NCBI RefSeq assembly: GCF_030698175.1
Contig: NZ_JAUYNT010000029.1
Coordinates: forward strand, 186,001 to 250,000
Source: Pseudomonas sp.
GTDB lineage: Bacteria > Pseudomonadota > Gammaproteobacteria > Pseudomonadales > Pseudomonadaceae
Reading direction: 5' to 3'
DNA: 64,000 bases
Shown: in pieces, positions 27,727 through 36,817 of the stretch
Position numbering within the stretch: the first letter of the stretch is position 1
Layout: the number at the start of each line of letters is the position of its first letter
Position numbers and translations under genes: made by a program
Notes under the pieces: generated by a model
What the model saw: only the letters and a program-made list of their open reading frames with translations
Databases searched by the model: none
What the model was told of the DNA's origin: nothing

Positions 27727-28113
27727 CTAACCCTTCGCTGAATTCACCACTTTAGTGACCAGCTTCCAAGCGGGCGCCTTGCCGCTATTTAGCCGGCAAG
27801 GCCTAGCGCGGGCAGCGGCTGGCCCGTGGACAACTAGCTTGAGGTCGGCACTGCCAAGGACTGACAGAAACTGCAGATCGCCGCACCGCTCGGTATGCAC
27901 GACAATCTCCAGCGATTGGCCATCGGAACCAAAGTTGGTTGCATAGGGCGCATTCCACTTTTCAGTCTCGCCCGTGTCGAATCGGGCAAACACACTGGCA
28001 ATGCCATTACGCCCCAGCGTCAACCAGGCCCCCTGGCCTTCAGGATCGGCTGGATCATCTCGCTCGCAGCCACAAACAAGCAGCGCCAGCGCCATTGCGA
28101 GCAAAAGTTTCAT
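27727..28113 (-). CDS. Small lipoprotein of unknown function
   Basis: The 128-residue protein has a type II signal peptide with lipobox LVCGC (cysteine about residue 16), followed by an acidic mature region. It has a few cysteines and no recognised domain. It is monocistronic, between hipA and fic on the same strand. The flanking 27555-27726 stretch contains no gene I can support. Confidence 0.7.
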   Translation of the reverse strand: MKLLLAMALALLVCGCERDDPADPEGQGAWLTLGRNGIASVFARFDTGETEKWNAPYATNFGSDGQSLEIVVHTERCGDLQFLSVLGSADLKLVVHGPAAARARPCRLNSGKAPAWKLVTKVVNSAKG

Positions 28114-28192
28114 GGATAACTCCTGGTTGGCTAATACCTACATTCTGCCTGCAATAGCGCTATATGCACTCACGCAGGTTGAAACAAGGCCA

Positions 28193-29200
28193 TTACAACG
28201 GTCCCCGCACCTGCTTGCCCAGCTCCGTCAGGCAGTACCGCTGCAAGCGACTATTCGGTTTAGTGGGTAACGTCATGCTGATCAGCCCTGCATCCAGCGC
28301 TGGGCGCAGATAGCGTTCACGAAACGATTTACGGTCAGACAACCCTAACGTGGCCTGTAACTCCTCGCGGCTCATCTCGCCGACGATGCGCCTGAGTAGC
28401 TCAGCGACTTGGGGGGTATCTTGAGGGGCGACTTGGGGGGTGGAAACCTGAATAGCGTCGCGCAGCATGGTCAGCATAAACACAATAAACGGCGCACAGT
28501 CACTGAGCCGGGTACTGTCATTGATCGCCGCGTAGTAATCGGCTTGATGGGCATACACCAGGCTCTCCACCGGCACATGCGCAAACAACGGATGCCAACG
28601 GCTCAGAATCAAGGTTTGCCAAAGCCTGCCCATGCGCCCATTGCCATCGGCAAAGGGGTGAATAAACTCAAACTCGTAGTGAAACACGCAACTGGCAATC
28701 AACGGGTGCTGATCCGTTGCCTCTAGCCAATGCAACAAGTCGCGCATCAGCTTAGCCACTCGATTAGCAGGCGGTGCCATGTGCACCACCTGCTCGCCCT
28801 GCATCACCCCTACTCCACTGCGGCGATAATGCCCGGCGTCGTCGAGCAAACCCTTCATCAGCAACGCATGAGCCGCCAACAAATGCGGCTCGCTAGTCGG
28901 TTTCCAGACATCTAGCTGTTCGTAAACAGCCAAAGCATTGCGCACCTCCTGCACTTCTTTTGGCGGGGCGATAATGCGTTTGCCGTCGAGAATCGCCGTA
29001 ATCTGCTCTTCGCTCAGGGTGTTGCCTTCGATGGCCAGCGACCCCTGAACCGTGCGAATGCGATTGATGCGCCGTAACAGCAGTGCATTGGCGTGCTCTG
29101 GCTGAGCACTCAAACGCCCGATGCTTTCACCAATGCCCGCCACCAACGAGAGAATGGTGCCGTCGAGCGTAAAGGGTGGCTGATAGTGAGCCTGCGCCAT
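28193..29200 (-). CDS. Fic-family AMP-transferase-type protein
   Basis: The 335-residue Fic protein starts at ATG 29200. It has an N-terminal inhibitory helix SLAIEGN (54-60), which fits the (S/T)xxxE(G/N) pattern of class II Fic proteins, and the catalytic motif HPFADGNGRMGR (about 181-192) with His, Gly-Asn-Gly and Arg intact. The C-terminal winged-helix-like region follows a Thr/Pro/Gln linker. The gene lies 53 nt after hsdR in the same direction. AMPylation of a host target is expected; the target is unknown. Confidence 0.9.
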   Translation of the reverse strand: MAQAHYQPPFTLDGTILSLVAGIGESIGRLSAQPEHANALLLRRINRIRTVQGSLAIEGNTLSEEQITAILDGKRIIAPPKEVQEVRNALAVYEQLDVWKPTSEPHLLAAHALLMKGLLDDAGHYRRSGVGVMQGEQVVHMAPPANRVAKLMRDLLHWLEATDQHPLIASCVFHYEFEFIHPFADGNGRMGRLWQTLILSRWHPLFAHVPVESLVYAHQADYYAAINDSTRLSDCAPFIVFMLTMLRDAIQVSTPQVAPQDTPQVAELLRRIVGEMSREELQATLGLSDRKSFRERYLRPALDAGLISMTLPTKPNSRLQRYCLTELGKQVRGPL

Positions 29201-29253
29201 TACTTCAATCCCCCTGATCGCGATGCCCGAACGATTCGGCATACCAAACCCAC

Positions 29254-32200
29254 TCACGCCGCCGCACTGCGCTTAATCCCTGCTATCACCGCAACAATCG
29301 CATCCGCATCGGCATCCCCAAACGCGCCATCCAGGCCCTCATGGTGCAGGGCGGTGAACGGGGGTTCGTAGAGTTGCCCGGCTTCCATGACGCCCTGTTT
29401 AGTCAGGCGATCGATGATCATTTCGACAAAGCGGATCTGTTGGCTGCTGTAGCGATTCTCGTCGAGAAATTGCCCAAAGGCTTCTTTGGCAGCATTGCGA
29501 TCCAAACCCACCAGCGAGCGGATAAACAGCGTCAGTGGCTTGTCCGTGCCGTAACACTGCTCAAAGTTGGCGCGGCTTCCCACTGGCTCGGATTTGTAGA
29601 CGAACTCTTCCAGCTCGCTCAGGTCGGTCGGCGTCAGCGGTTTGTTGTACTTGAGCTTGGCGATGGCCACGTGGTTCTCGTTGGCGCGGATATAGGCCTC
29701 GACCTTCTTCTTGTACTGGGCGAGGTTGATGCCCGTGCTGAAGTCTTTCAGATTGACCACCGTCGCCTCGCCAATCTCGTCGGTGAGCACGCTGTACACC
29801 GGATTGCTTGGGCGGCGCTCGATAAATTTAATCAACTCGCGCAACTTGCGGCGCAGCTGCTCGATCATTTGCAGGCTGATGTCTTGCCAGTACTCTTCCG
29901 TTTGTACGTCCTGGAGCAACGCCAGTTCGGCGTGTACCGCCGGAATGGCTTCCATCACTTCCAACTGACTGGCCAGCTCGACGACTTTATCGCGGTAAAC
30001 CATGAAGTCGTTGGTTGAGCGCACCAGCGCCAGTTGCAAGTTGAGGCAGAGCAGATCGAACAGCTTGGCGGTGATGTGCTCAGCTGCACGCTCGCTAGGC
30101 AGGCCGGCGACGTGGGTGCGTAGATCGCCCAGCGCCGAGTCGTCGAGCGCGTTCCACACTTCGCGGTCGGCAAACCGCGTCACGTGCTCAAGCTCGGTGC
30201 GCACAATGAAGTTGTCTTGGTTCATCGCCGCGACTTCGTCGTGCAGTTCGTTAGTTATTTCCGTGCGCATCTCGACAAAGGTGTCGTACTTGCCGCTATC
30301 TTCCGCCATGTCTGCGGCTTGACGTGTTTTGCCCGAGGCCAACAACGACAACAGATCCAGCCGTGCCTTGAACAGCCGCTTACCCAGTGGCTCAGCCATG
30401 CTGCCCAGCGCGCCCTTAGGGTTCTCATTGAAATATTCGAAGTTGGCGCAGAAGTCGAAAATATAAAACTCGCTCTTATTCACGCCCGGCGCGAATAGAT
30501 CCGGACACAAACGCGTGCCGCGACCGATCATCTGTAGAAACTTCACTTTCGAGCGCACTGCCTTGAAGAACACCAGATTCAGCACCTGCGGCACGTCGAT
30601 ACCGGTGTCGAGCATGTCCACCGAAATGGCGATCTGTGGCAGCTTGTTCAGCTTGCTACTGAAGTCGTCGATCAGCGTTTGCGCATAGCTCACCGCGTGG
30701 GTGATCACTCGCGCGAACTCGCCGTGGTATTGCGGGTAATGGTGGTTGAAACGCTCTGCGATAAAAACGGCGTGCTTTTGGTTGACCGCAAAAATAATGG
30801 TCTTGCCGAGTTTGTCCCCACCTTCCACCGTTAAGCCCTGCTGCATCAGGTGTTTCAGCATCAGGTCAACGGTGCTTTCGTTGAATAGCTGCTTGTTTAC
30901 CTCACTGGCCAGCACCTCGGTGGGTGCGTCGCCATCGCTGCTGTGGTCGCCCCAATCCAGCGATTCCCAGTGCTCTTTCTCGGCGTCGCTCAGCTGGTCG
31001 TAGCGGATACCGTCACGGACGAATTTGATCGGCACCGAGTACGCCTTGGGTGGCACCAGATAGCCGTCGGCCACGGCTTCGTCCAGCCCGTAGGCATCGG
31101 TGGGCACGCCAGTTTCCAGGCCAAACAGGTGGTAAGTGTCGCGATCCACCTCATTGCGCGGGGTAGCGGTTAGGCCCACCAGGTAACTGTCGAAGTAACG
31201 GAAGATCGCGCCGTACTTCTGGTACACGCTGCGGTGCGCCTCGTCGATCACGATCAGGTCGAAGTGGCCAACGCCGTATTTACGCCGGTCACCTTCCATC
31301 TGGTCGATCAAGCCCATCATGGTCGGATATGTACAGAGAAACACCCGACCTTGGCCGCTTTTGTCGGTCAGCAAGTTGACTGGGCTTGCGTCGGGCAAAA
31401 ACTCCTTAAAGGCATTGGCGGCCTGTTTTACCAGTGCCACACGGTCAGCCAGAAACAACACACGTTTGACCCAGTTGCCGCGCATCAGCAATTCAATCAG
31501 GGCGATAGACATCCGGGTCTTGCCGGTGCCAGTCGCCATGGTCAGCAACCCGGCGCGGCGGCCTTGGCTCAGCGACTCGGTCATCGCACGGATGGCCCGA
31601 TGCTGATAGGCGCGCTCGACAATGCTGGTGTTGATCGGCAAGTCGCCTAAGTCGGTCTGCAGGCTGCGGCGCTGAATCGCCAGCTCCAGCTCTTCACGGC
31701 TATAGAAGCCCTGTACTTCACGCGGTGGCGCGCGGCGGTCGTCCCACAGCCAGGTGTGGTTGCCGTTGCTGTAAAAAATCAGCGGGCGCTGGCCTTTCTC
31801 GGCTTCCAGGCAGTCGGCATAGAGTTTGGCTTGTTGCTGGCCAAGGTCCGGGTCTTTCAGGCTGCGCTTGGCTTCCACCACGGCCAGCGGTTTACCGTTG
31901 CTGCCCCAGAGCACGTAATCGACCAAGCCCTCGCCCTTGGCGCTGGGCATGCCGCCGACCGGCACTTCAGCATCGGCGTTCTTGCCCAGCTCCCAGCCGG
32001 CTTCGCGTAACAGCACGTCGATAAAAAAGCGTCGAGTGTCGGCCTCGTCGTAATCGTGGGTGTCCGGTACCGCGATGTTGGCCGACTTAGCCTGCGCCAG
32101 CGCGGCGCGAGTAGCCGCCAACTCGGCATTGACCTGCGCCAGCAACGCCTCGCGCTCACTTAAGCTGGCGGTCTGTTCGGCAATCGCCGCCTCACGGGCC

Positions 32201-32730
32201 TCCAGGGTGGCGTGCTGGGCTTCGATTTGCTGCTGAAATTTGGCTTCCTGTTTTTTCAGCTCGTCGCGGGTAAACGCCGCCGCATCGGTGACGCTGACCA
32301 GCTTGGGCACACGCTGCTCGTCGAACTCGGCGTCGATGCTCTTCGGGTCGCTGGCGCGGGTATAGGTACGCGCCAGCCAGAACAGCACATGAAACAGCTC
32401 GCGCACCAGCTTCATGGCATCGCCGTAGCCGACCGGCTGGTTGGCATGCACCGCCTGATTGCCAAACTTCTGAATCAGCCGCGCCTTTTGATGAATCGCC
32501 GGCGGCAGCAGCCGCACAAACTCGACCTGAGTCAGCAGCAGATTGAGGCCGTTGTCGTAGGGCATGCGCAGATCGCGATCGTGCTCATACAGCCAATGCA
32601 CCGCCTGCTCCAGTGCATGGCGGGTGCGCATGCCGCACGCACGCGGGTCGGAATACACCAGTTGCTCCGCGCCCTTGGCCGGCTCAAACAGCGCTTTAAA
32701 TTCGGGGATGAGAAATTGGAAGTTGCTCAT
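29254..32730 (-). CDS. hsdR: Type I restriction endonuclease/translocase HsdR (EcoEI-like)
   Basis: The 1158-residue motor subunit has an N-terminal DUF4145-like region, a coiled coil (about 145-215), a nuclease domain with D...E.K (VDYVLWG...AVVEAKRSL, about 270-300), Walker A ATGTGKT (about 397-403), DEAH (about 494-497), a C-terminal helicase domain and an EcoEI-type C-terminal domain. It cleaves DNA after translocation when complexed with HsdM and HsdS. The ATG follows the stop of the NERD stub with no gap, so the two are probably coupled. Confidence 0.93.
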   Translation of the reverse strand: MSNFQFLIPEFKALFEPAKGAEQLVYSDPRACGMRTRHALEQAVHWLYEHDRDLRMPYDNGLNLLLTQVEFVRLLPPAIHQKARLIQKFGNQAVHANQPVGYGDAMKLVRELFHVLFWLARTYTRASDPKSIDAEFDEQRVPKLVSVTDAAAFTRDELKKQEAKFQQQIEAQHATLEAREAAIAEQTASLSEREALLAQVNAELAATRAALAQAKSANIAVPDTHDYDEADTRRFFIDVLLREAGWELGKNADAEVPVGGMPSAKGEGLVDYVLWGSNGKPLAVVEAKRSLKDPDLGQQQAKLYADCLEAEKGQRPLIFYSNGNHTWLWDDRRAPPREVQGFYSREELELAIQRRSLQTDLGDLPINTSIVERAYQHRAIRAMTESLSQGRRAGLLTMATGTGKTRMSIALIELLMRGNWVKRVLFLADRVALVKQAANAFKEFLPDASPVNLLTDKSGQGRVFLCTYPTMMGLIDQMEGDRRKYGVGHFDLIVIDEAHRSVYQKYGAIFRYFDSYLVGLTATPRNEVDRDTYHLFGLETGVPTDAYGLDEAVADGYLVPPKAYSVPIKFVRDGIRYDQLSDAEKEHWESLDWGDHSSDGDAPTEVLASEVNKQLFNESTVDLMLKHLMQQGLTVEGGDKLGKTIIFAVNQKHAVFIAERFNHHYPQYHGEFARVITHAVSYAQTLIDDFSSKLNKLPQIAISVDMLDTGIDVPQVLNLVFFKAVRSKVKFLQMIGRGTRLCPDLFAPGVNKSEFYIFDFCANFEYFNENPKGALGSMAEPLGKRLFKARLDLLSLLASGKTRQAADMAEDSGKYDTFVEMRTEITNELHDEVAAMNQDNFIVRTELEHVTRFADREVWNALDDSALGDLRTHVAGLPSERAAEHITAKLFDLLCLNLQLALVRSTNDFMVYRDKVVELASQLEVMEAIPAVHAELALLQDVQTEEYWQDISLQMIEQLRRKLRELIKFIERRPSNPVYSVLTDEIGEATVVNLKDFSTGINLAQYKKKVEAYIRANENHVAIAKLKYNKPLTPTDLSELEEFVYKSEPVGSRANFEQCYGTDKPLTLFIRSLVGLDRNAAKEAFGQFLDENRYSSQQIRFVEMIIDRLTKQGVMEAGQLYEPPFTALHHEGLDGAFGDADADAIVAVIAGIKRSAAA

Positions 32731-33060
32731 TTAACCGGCTGCCCTCTGTGAGTCAACGTCTGCCCGCGCCTGCATCATCGGGTTCTTCTGGGTTTTCAGC
32801 AGGCCGTCGGCATAAATCTTCGCCTGGCCGCGATCCATGCTCTGGATGGTGTCCAGCTTCCAATCCTTGACCTCCAGCACCAGCACCCCGCGCAACGGAT
32901 GCATCAGCACAAAATCCGGCTGCAAGGCTTTTGGTCCCACCGGGATATTGAACCAGCACAGGTAGTCGTCTTCGAGCTTCTTCTCCAAGCGCTCGGCCAG
33001 CCGGCGTTCGCCAGGGGTGTCGAAGCGGCAGGTGGTGCGAGCAGGGAAGAATTGAGCCAT
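32731..33060 (-). CDS. NERD-domain-only protein (probably truncated)
   Basis: The start MAQFFPARTTCRFDTPGE at 33060 is preferred over an upstream frame start at 33093. The 109 residues contain a nuclease-related domain: LQPDFVLMHPLRGVLVLEVK with the D...E.K ligand pattern. NERD proteins are usually much longer (NERD plus helicase). Here the frame stops after NPMMQARADVDSQRAAG, so the helicase part is missing. It lies between hsdS (49 nt away) and hsdR (0 nt). It may be a functional small nuclease or a remnant. Confidence 0.7.
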   Translation of the reverse strand: MAQFFPARTTCRFDTPGERRLAERLEKKLEDDYLCWFNIPVGPKALQPDFVLMHPLRGVLVLEVKDWKLDTIQSMDRGQAKIYADGLLKTQKNPMMQARADVDSQRAAG

Positions 33061-33109
33061 TTGGTTTGCCTGTTCCTTGGCGTGCCGGGGCACTGATTAG
33101 CGACGGAGG

Positions 33110-34276
33110 CTAGAGCGTTCCTGTGAACGCTTGCTGTTGTAAAGCCTGAAACAACTGCTCAGCAGAGTCTCTCGCTTTCTCTAACTCTCGTTTATGCACC
33201 TCGATTTTCGACACAGCAAGCGCAAACTGCGTTTGTAATGCGATAGGTGGTGCCAGCAGCGGAAACTTCTTCAGCTGCGTCATATTTATCGATGCGATGC
33301 CTGTAGTTTGCTTCGACACGCTTAGAAAGTACCGCTTACCACGCGCACTACCGACCAGCCAGTTCAGAAAAACCGGATTGATTAACGGTGAAGTGATGCG
33401 AACCCGAAAGACGTGGTTTTGATGAATGCACTCTCTTATAGAGCCATCCCATAACGCGCCTCTTCCGAGCTTGTCAGGGTCGCCGCCCTCAGTTAGCAAC
33501 AGATCATTTACTGCCAGCCTGTATCTTTCTATCTCGGCATCTGTCGCACAGATCGTTTTAACTGAGCCCAGCTTTAGGTGGCGATCTTGCACATTGGCTA
33601 CAGCAAGATATGGAGTCTCTCGGGTTTTTTCAGTTGTTCGCCGACCTTTGGTAATTCCAGAGCAAATATCAGCGACATCACCAAGAAAATCAGTTTCTGG
33701 CGAACCCTTCGAATTTGTCACCGGGTCGCCGAACATTTCCAGAAATACGGATTGCAGCAGTTGATCGAGCTTGGCGATGGCTTCGCGGCGCTTGGTGCGC
33801 AGCGCGTCGGCCTTGTCCAGAATCGCCGCGATACGACGTTGTTCGGGGAGAGGTGGGAGCGGGATTTGAACACTTTCGAGCTTTGCCTTGGTAATGTGCT
33901 TGAGACCAACCCCGCCATGTGACTGATCAATAATCTTATCGAGCAAGGAGTTCAGCGCGTAGCGCAGGTAAGCTTTATCAACGAGCGTCTCGTTGATATC
34001 GACTCTGAAAATGTGTTGATTTAAAAAACCTCGACCACGATTCCAAAAAAATGCGCCGAAAGAAGTGCCTGGGGTTCCTGACCAAGAGAAAAGTAGGTCA
34101 CCGCTATTAACCCAGAACTTCTCTTCGACCTCAAAATTACAGTAATTGAAGGGTTTGCTTTCGTCGTTTAAATTTTGGATTCGAACGATTGGTGTTCCTT
34201 GATCGGACCATTCCTCCGGCTTGAAGGCTCGCCCATTCCGGAGATCGCAAAGACTTCCAAACGAAACAGACTTCAC
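33110..34276 (-). CDS. hsdS: Type I restriction-modification specificity subunit HsdS
   Basis: The 388-residue HsdS contains two target-recognition domains (about 1-130 and 195-340), each followed by a conserved coiled-coil spacer. The central one is PLPEQRRIAAILDKADALRT then EMFGDP, and the C-terminal one ends LFQALQQQAFTGTL. The start overlaps the hsdM stop by 4 nt. It sets the DNA sequence recognised by the complex, which cannot be predicted from sequence alone. Confidence 0.92.
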   Translation of the reverse strand: MKSVSFGSLCDLRNGRAFKPEEWSDQGTPIVRIQNLNDESKPFNYCNFEVEEKFWVNSGDLLFSWSGTPGTSFGAFFWNRGRGFLNQHIFRVDINETLVDKAYLRYALNSLLDKIIDQSHGGVGLKHITKAKLESVQIPLPPLPEQRRIAAILDKADALRTKRREAIAKLDQLLQSVFLEMFGDPVTNSKGSPETDFLGDVADICSGITKGRRTTEKTRETPYLAVANVQDRHLKLGSVKTICATDAEIERYRLAVNDLLLTEGGDPDKLGRGALWDGSIRECIHQNHVFRVRITSPLINPVFLNWLVGSARGKRYFLSVSKQTTGIASINMTQLKKFPLLAPPIALQTQFALAVSKIEVHKRELEKARDSAEQLFQALQQQAFTGTL

Positions 34277-35757
34277 GACAACATCCCTTCCAACTCATCC
34301 ATCCCCCGCATAATCTCCGCCTCCAGCGCCTTTAACTCGGCCAGAACTTTCTGCGGCGACTCGTGCTGCACTTCTTCGTACACCACTTGCTTGTAGCGGT
34401 TGATCGACAGGTCGTAGTCGTTGCCGGCGATTTCCGCCTTGGGCACTAAAAAGCTCTGTTCGGTGCGTGCTCGGTCGGCATCACCGGCGCGGTTGTGCCA
34501 GCGGGCAATGATATCGGGCAGGTTATTGCTGTCGTGCTTGTCGCTGGCCAGCTCGTTGCGCTTGTCGTCCAGCGAGTAGCCGTCGGCCTGCATGTTGTAG
34601 AACCAGACGTTATCGGTGCCGCCGGAGTTGGTCTTGGTAAACAGCAGGATGGCGGTGGACACCCCGGCGTAGGGGCGGAACACGCCGGAGGGCATGGAGA
34701 CGATGCCGTCCAACTTATGCTCTTCCACCAGCATCTGCCGCAGCGCCTTGTGCGCTTTGCTGGAGCCGAACAGCACACCGTCCGGCACGATCACGGCGGC
34801 GCGGCCACCGGCCTTGAGCAGGCGCAAAAACAGGGCGAGAAACAACAGCTCGGTCTTCTTGGTTTTAACGATTTGCTGTAAGTCTTTGGCGCAGGCCTCG
34901 TAGTCCAGGCTGCCGGCGAACGGCGGGTTGGCCAGGATCAGGCTGAACTGACCTTCGACGCCGGCGTGGCCTTCGCTCAGGGAGTCGCGGTTTTCAATCG
35001 CCGGATTCTCCACGCCATGCAGCAGCATATTCATGGAGCCGACACGCAGCATGGTGTTGTCGAAGTCGAAGCCGTGGAAGGTGTCGTGGTTAAAGCGCTT
35101 GGCCGCGGCCGCGTCCTGGTAAATAGCGTCGCGGTGGTGGGCGTTGAGGTACTCACTGGAGGTGACCAGAAAGCCCGCCGTGCCGCAGGCCGGGTCGCAG
35201 ATGGTATCCGAGGGCTTGGGCGCCATCATGTCGACCATCAGTTTGATGATGTGCCGTGGAGTGCGGAACTGACCGTTCTGCCCAGCGCTGGCAATCTTAC
35301 CGAGCATGTATTCGTAGAGGTCGCCCTTGGTGTCGCGGTCCTCCATGGGGATGGCGTCGAGCATGTCCACCACCTTGGCCAGCAGCGCCGGGTTGGGGAT
35401 GGTGAAGCGCGCGTCGCGCATGTGCCCAGCATAGGTGGACTCGCCATCCTCACCACCGAGGGTTTTGATAAAGGGGAACACCTTGTCGGCGATCAGCTGG
35501 TACAGGCTGGCCGGATCGCCCAGCGCCTTAAAGGCCGCCCAGCGCAAATGCTCTTGGTAAATACTGAAAATCGGCTTGTCGATCGGTTGCCCGGTACGCG
35601 CGGCCTTCCTTTCCTTAAGGGTCTGCAGCTCATCGAGGCGCTTGATAAACAGCAGGTAGGTCATCTGCTCGATGACTTCCATCGGGTTGGAGATGCCACC
35701 GCTCCAGAACGCATTCCAGATCTGGTCAACTTGGGTTTTTATCGTGCCGGTTATCAA
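34273..35757 (-). CDS. hsdM: Type I N6-adenine DNA methyltransferase HsdM
   Basis: The 494-residue methyltransferase has the SAM motif DPACGTAGFLV (about 195-205) and the catalytic NPPF (in LANPPFAGSLDY, about 270-285), with an N-terminal helical HsdM domain. The start is TTG at 35757; no in-frame ATG precedes the conserved MITGTIKTQVDQIWNAFW. The Shine-Dalgarno is weak. It is first in the operon hsdM-hsdS-NERD-hsdR-fic. Confidence 0.93.
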   Translation of the reverse strand: MITGTIKTQVDQIWNAFWSGGISNPMEVIEQMTYLLFIKRLDELQTLKERKAARTGQPIDKPIFSIYQEHLRWAAFKALGDPASLYQLIADKVFPFIKTLGGEDGESTYAGHMRDARFTIPNPALLAKVVDMLDAIPMEDRDTKGDLYEYMLGKIASAGQNGQFRTPRHIIKLMVDMMAPKPSDTICDPACGTAGFLVTSSEYLNAHHRDAIYQDAAAAKRFNHDTFHGFDFDNTMLRVGSMNMLLHGVENPAIENRDSLSEGHAGVEGQFSLILANPPFAGSLDYEACAKDLQQIVKTKKTELLFLALFLRLLKAGGRAAVIVPDGVLFGSSKAHKALRQMLVEEHKLDGIVSMPSGVFRPYAGVSTAILLFTKTNSGGTDNVWFYNMQADGYSLDDKRNELASDKHDSNNLPDIIARWHNRAGDADRARTEQSFLVPKAEIAGNDYDLSINRYKQVVYEEVQHESPQKVLAELKALEAEIMRGMDELEGMLS

Positions 35758-36006
35758 TGTCTGCTGCCTAAGTTGAATTTAACTGTTGTTGCGCACGGTG
35801 CAGGCACAGTGGGCAAACGCTGCAAAAACTCTGCGCTTCAAGTTGTTGCATGAATCTCTTTTCCCAGAATACTGGATATCACCTAGCTGTAAAAAACCAT
35901 AAACCCTGAAAAATACAAACGGTGACCCAACGGTGACCAAAAACACTAAATCCCAGAAACGACTTAGCCCGGTCATTGCTGAGCCGGGCTAAGTCGTTGA
36001 TCTATA
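35758..36006. other. hsdM promoter region and tRNA 3' flank
   Basis: No gene is seen. The region holds a CGGTGACC direct repeat (35920-35927 and 35931-35938) and the large hairpin at 35960-35996. It joins the restriction island to the tRNA-Pro gene. No integrase and no second copy of the tRNA 3' end was found in the window. Confidence 0.4.
35960..35996 (-). terminator. Hairpin terminator downstream of tRNA-Pro
   Basis: Perfect 13-bp arms CGACTTAGCCCGG and CCGGGCTAAGTCG enclose an 11-nt loop. The T-run after it on the minus strand is short, so termination or 3'-end processing of the tRNA transcript is likely but not certain. Confidence 0.7.
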
Positions 36007-36083
36007 TGGTCGGGACGGAGTGATTCGAACACTCGACCCCTTGCACCCCATGCAAGTGCGCTACCGAGCTGCGCTACGCCCCG
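36007..36083 (-). tRNA. tRNA-Pro (anticodon GGG)
   Basis: The 77-nt minus-strand gene folds as a cloverleaf. The acceptor end starts CGGGGCG and ends with an encoded CCA; the anticodon stem CTTGC/GCAAG encloses a 7-nt loop ATGGGGT with anticodon GGG; the T-loop is TTCGAAT. It is followed by a hairpin and then the restriction island, and tRNA genes are common integration sites. Confidence 0.95.
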
Positions 36084-36174
36084 ACTAGGCGTGAATCTGT
36101 TTCAGGACTGCCTAAAACGACTCGAACTATACCTTAAGCATTTGAAATGTGGAAGGTTTTGCAGAGTCAGCAGT

Positions 36175-36531
36175 TTATTTTTCTAGCACTAGAAGTACGT
36201 CTTCCAGCTCAGCAATCATCTGCCGAATAAGTTGCTTGAATTGGGTCGTATCGTCTTTCGCGTCATCACTGGACATGCGCAAACGCGCACCGCCAATGGT
36301 GAAGCCTTGCTCGTAAAGTAAGGCGCGAATCTGTCGAATCATCAGCACATCCTGGCGCTGATAGTAACGACGATTGCCACGCCGCTTCACCGGGTTGAGC
36401 TGAGGAAACTCTTGCTCCCAATAGCGCAGAACATGCGGTTTGACCGCGCAGAGTTCGCTCACCTCGCCAATAGTGAAGTAACGCTTGCCGGGTATAGGCG
36501 GCAACTCGTCGTTATGACTTGGTTCCAGCAT
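36175..36531 (-). CDS. MerR-family transcriptional regulator
   Basis: The 118-residue protein has a MerR HTH ([20 protein letters not shown], about 18-37, then WEQEFPQL) and the second wing [15 protein letters not shown] short C-terminal dimerisation helix follows. It has no effector cysteine cluster. Its start overlaps the end of ihfA by 20 nt, and the pair is conserved beside tRNA-Pro in pseudomonads. The ligand and targets are unknown. Confidence 0.9.
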   Translation of the reverse strand: MLEPSHNDELPPIPGKRYFTIGEVSELCAVKPHVLRYWEQEFPQLNPVKRRGNRRYYQRQDVLMIRQIRALLYEQGFTIGGARLRMSSDDAKDDTTQFKQLIRQMIAELEDVLLVLEK

Positions 36532-36814
36532 AAGCTTCGACTCTGGCTTTCAGTTTTTGCCCCGGACGGAAAGTCACCACACGGCGCGCCGTGATTGGAA
36601 TTTCCTCGCCTGTTTTTGGATTACGTCCCGGTCGCTGACTCTTGTCGCGCAGGTCAAAGTTGCCGAAACCGGACAATTTGACCTGTTCGTTATCTTCGAG
36701 CGCGTGCCGGATCTCCTCGAAAAACAGCTCCACCAGTTCCTTGGCTTCGCGTTTATTCAGGCCCAGCTCTTCATACAGACGTTCCGCCATCTCGGCTTTC
36801 GTCAAAGCCCCCAT
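36512..36814 (-). CDS. ihfA: Integration host factor alpha subunit
   Basis: The 100-residue HU/IHF-family protein carries the family signature [20 protein letters not shown] (about 48-67) with the DNA-bending proline in RPGRNP. It forms a heterodimer with IhfB and bends DNA at promoters and recombination sites; IHF commonly assists sigma-54 promoters such as the one proposed for nirB. It lies 3 nt after pheT. Confidence 0.97.
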   Translation of the reverse strand: MGALTKAEMAERLYEELGLNKREAKELVELFFEEIRHALEDNEQVKLSGFGNFDLRDKSQRPGRNPKTGEEIPITARRVVTFRPGQKLKARVEAYAGTKS

Positions 36815-36817
36815 ACG

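Noticed and set aside
36001-36083. Attachment-site duplication for an island at tRNA-Pro
   Set aside because: I looked for a second copy of the tRNA 3' end at the left side of the island and found none within the window.
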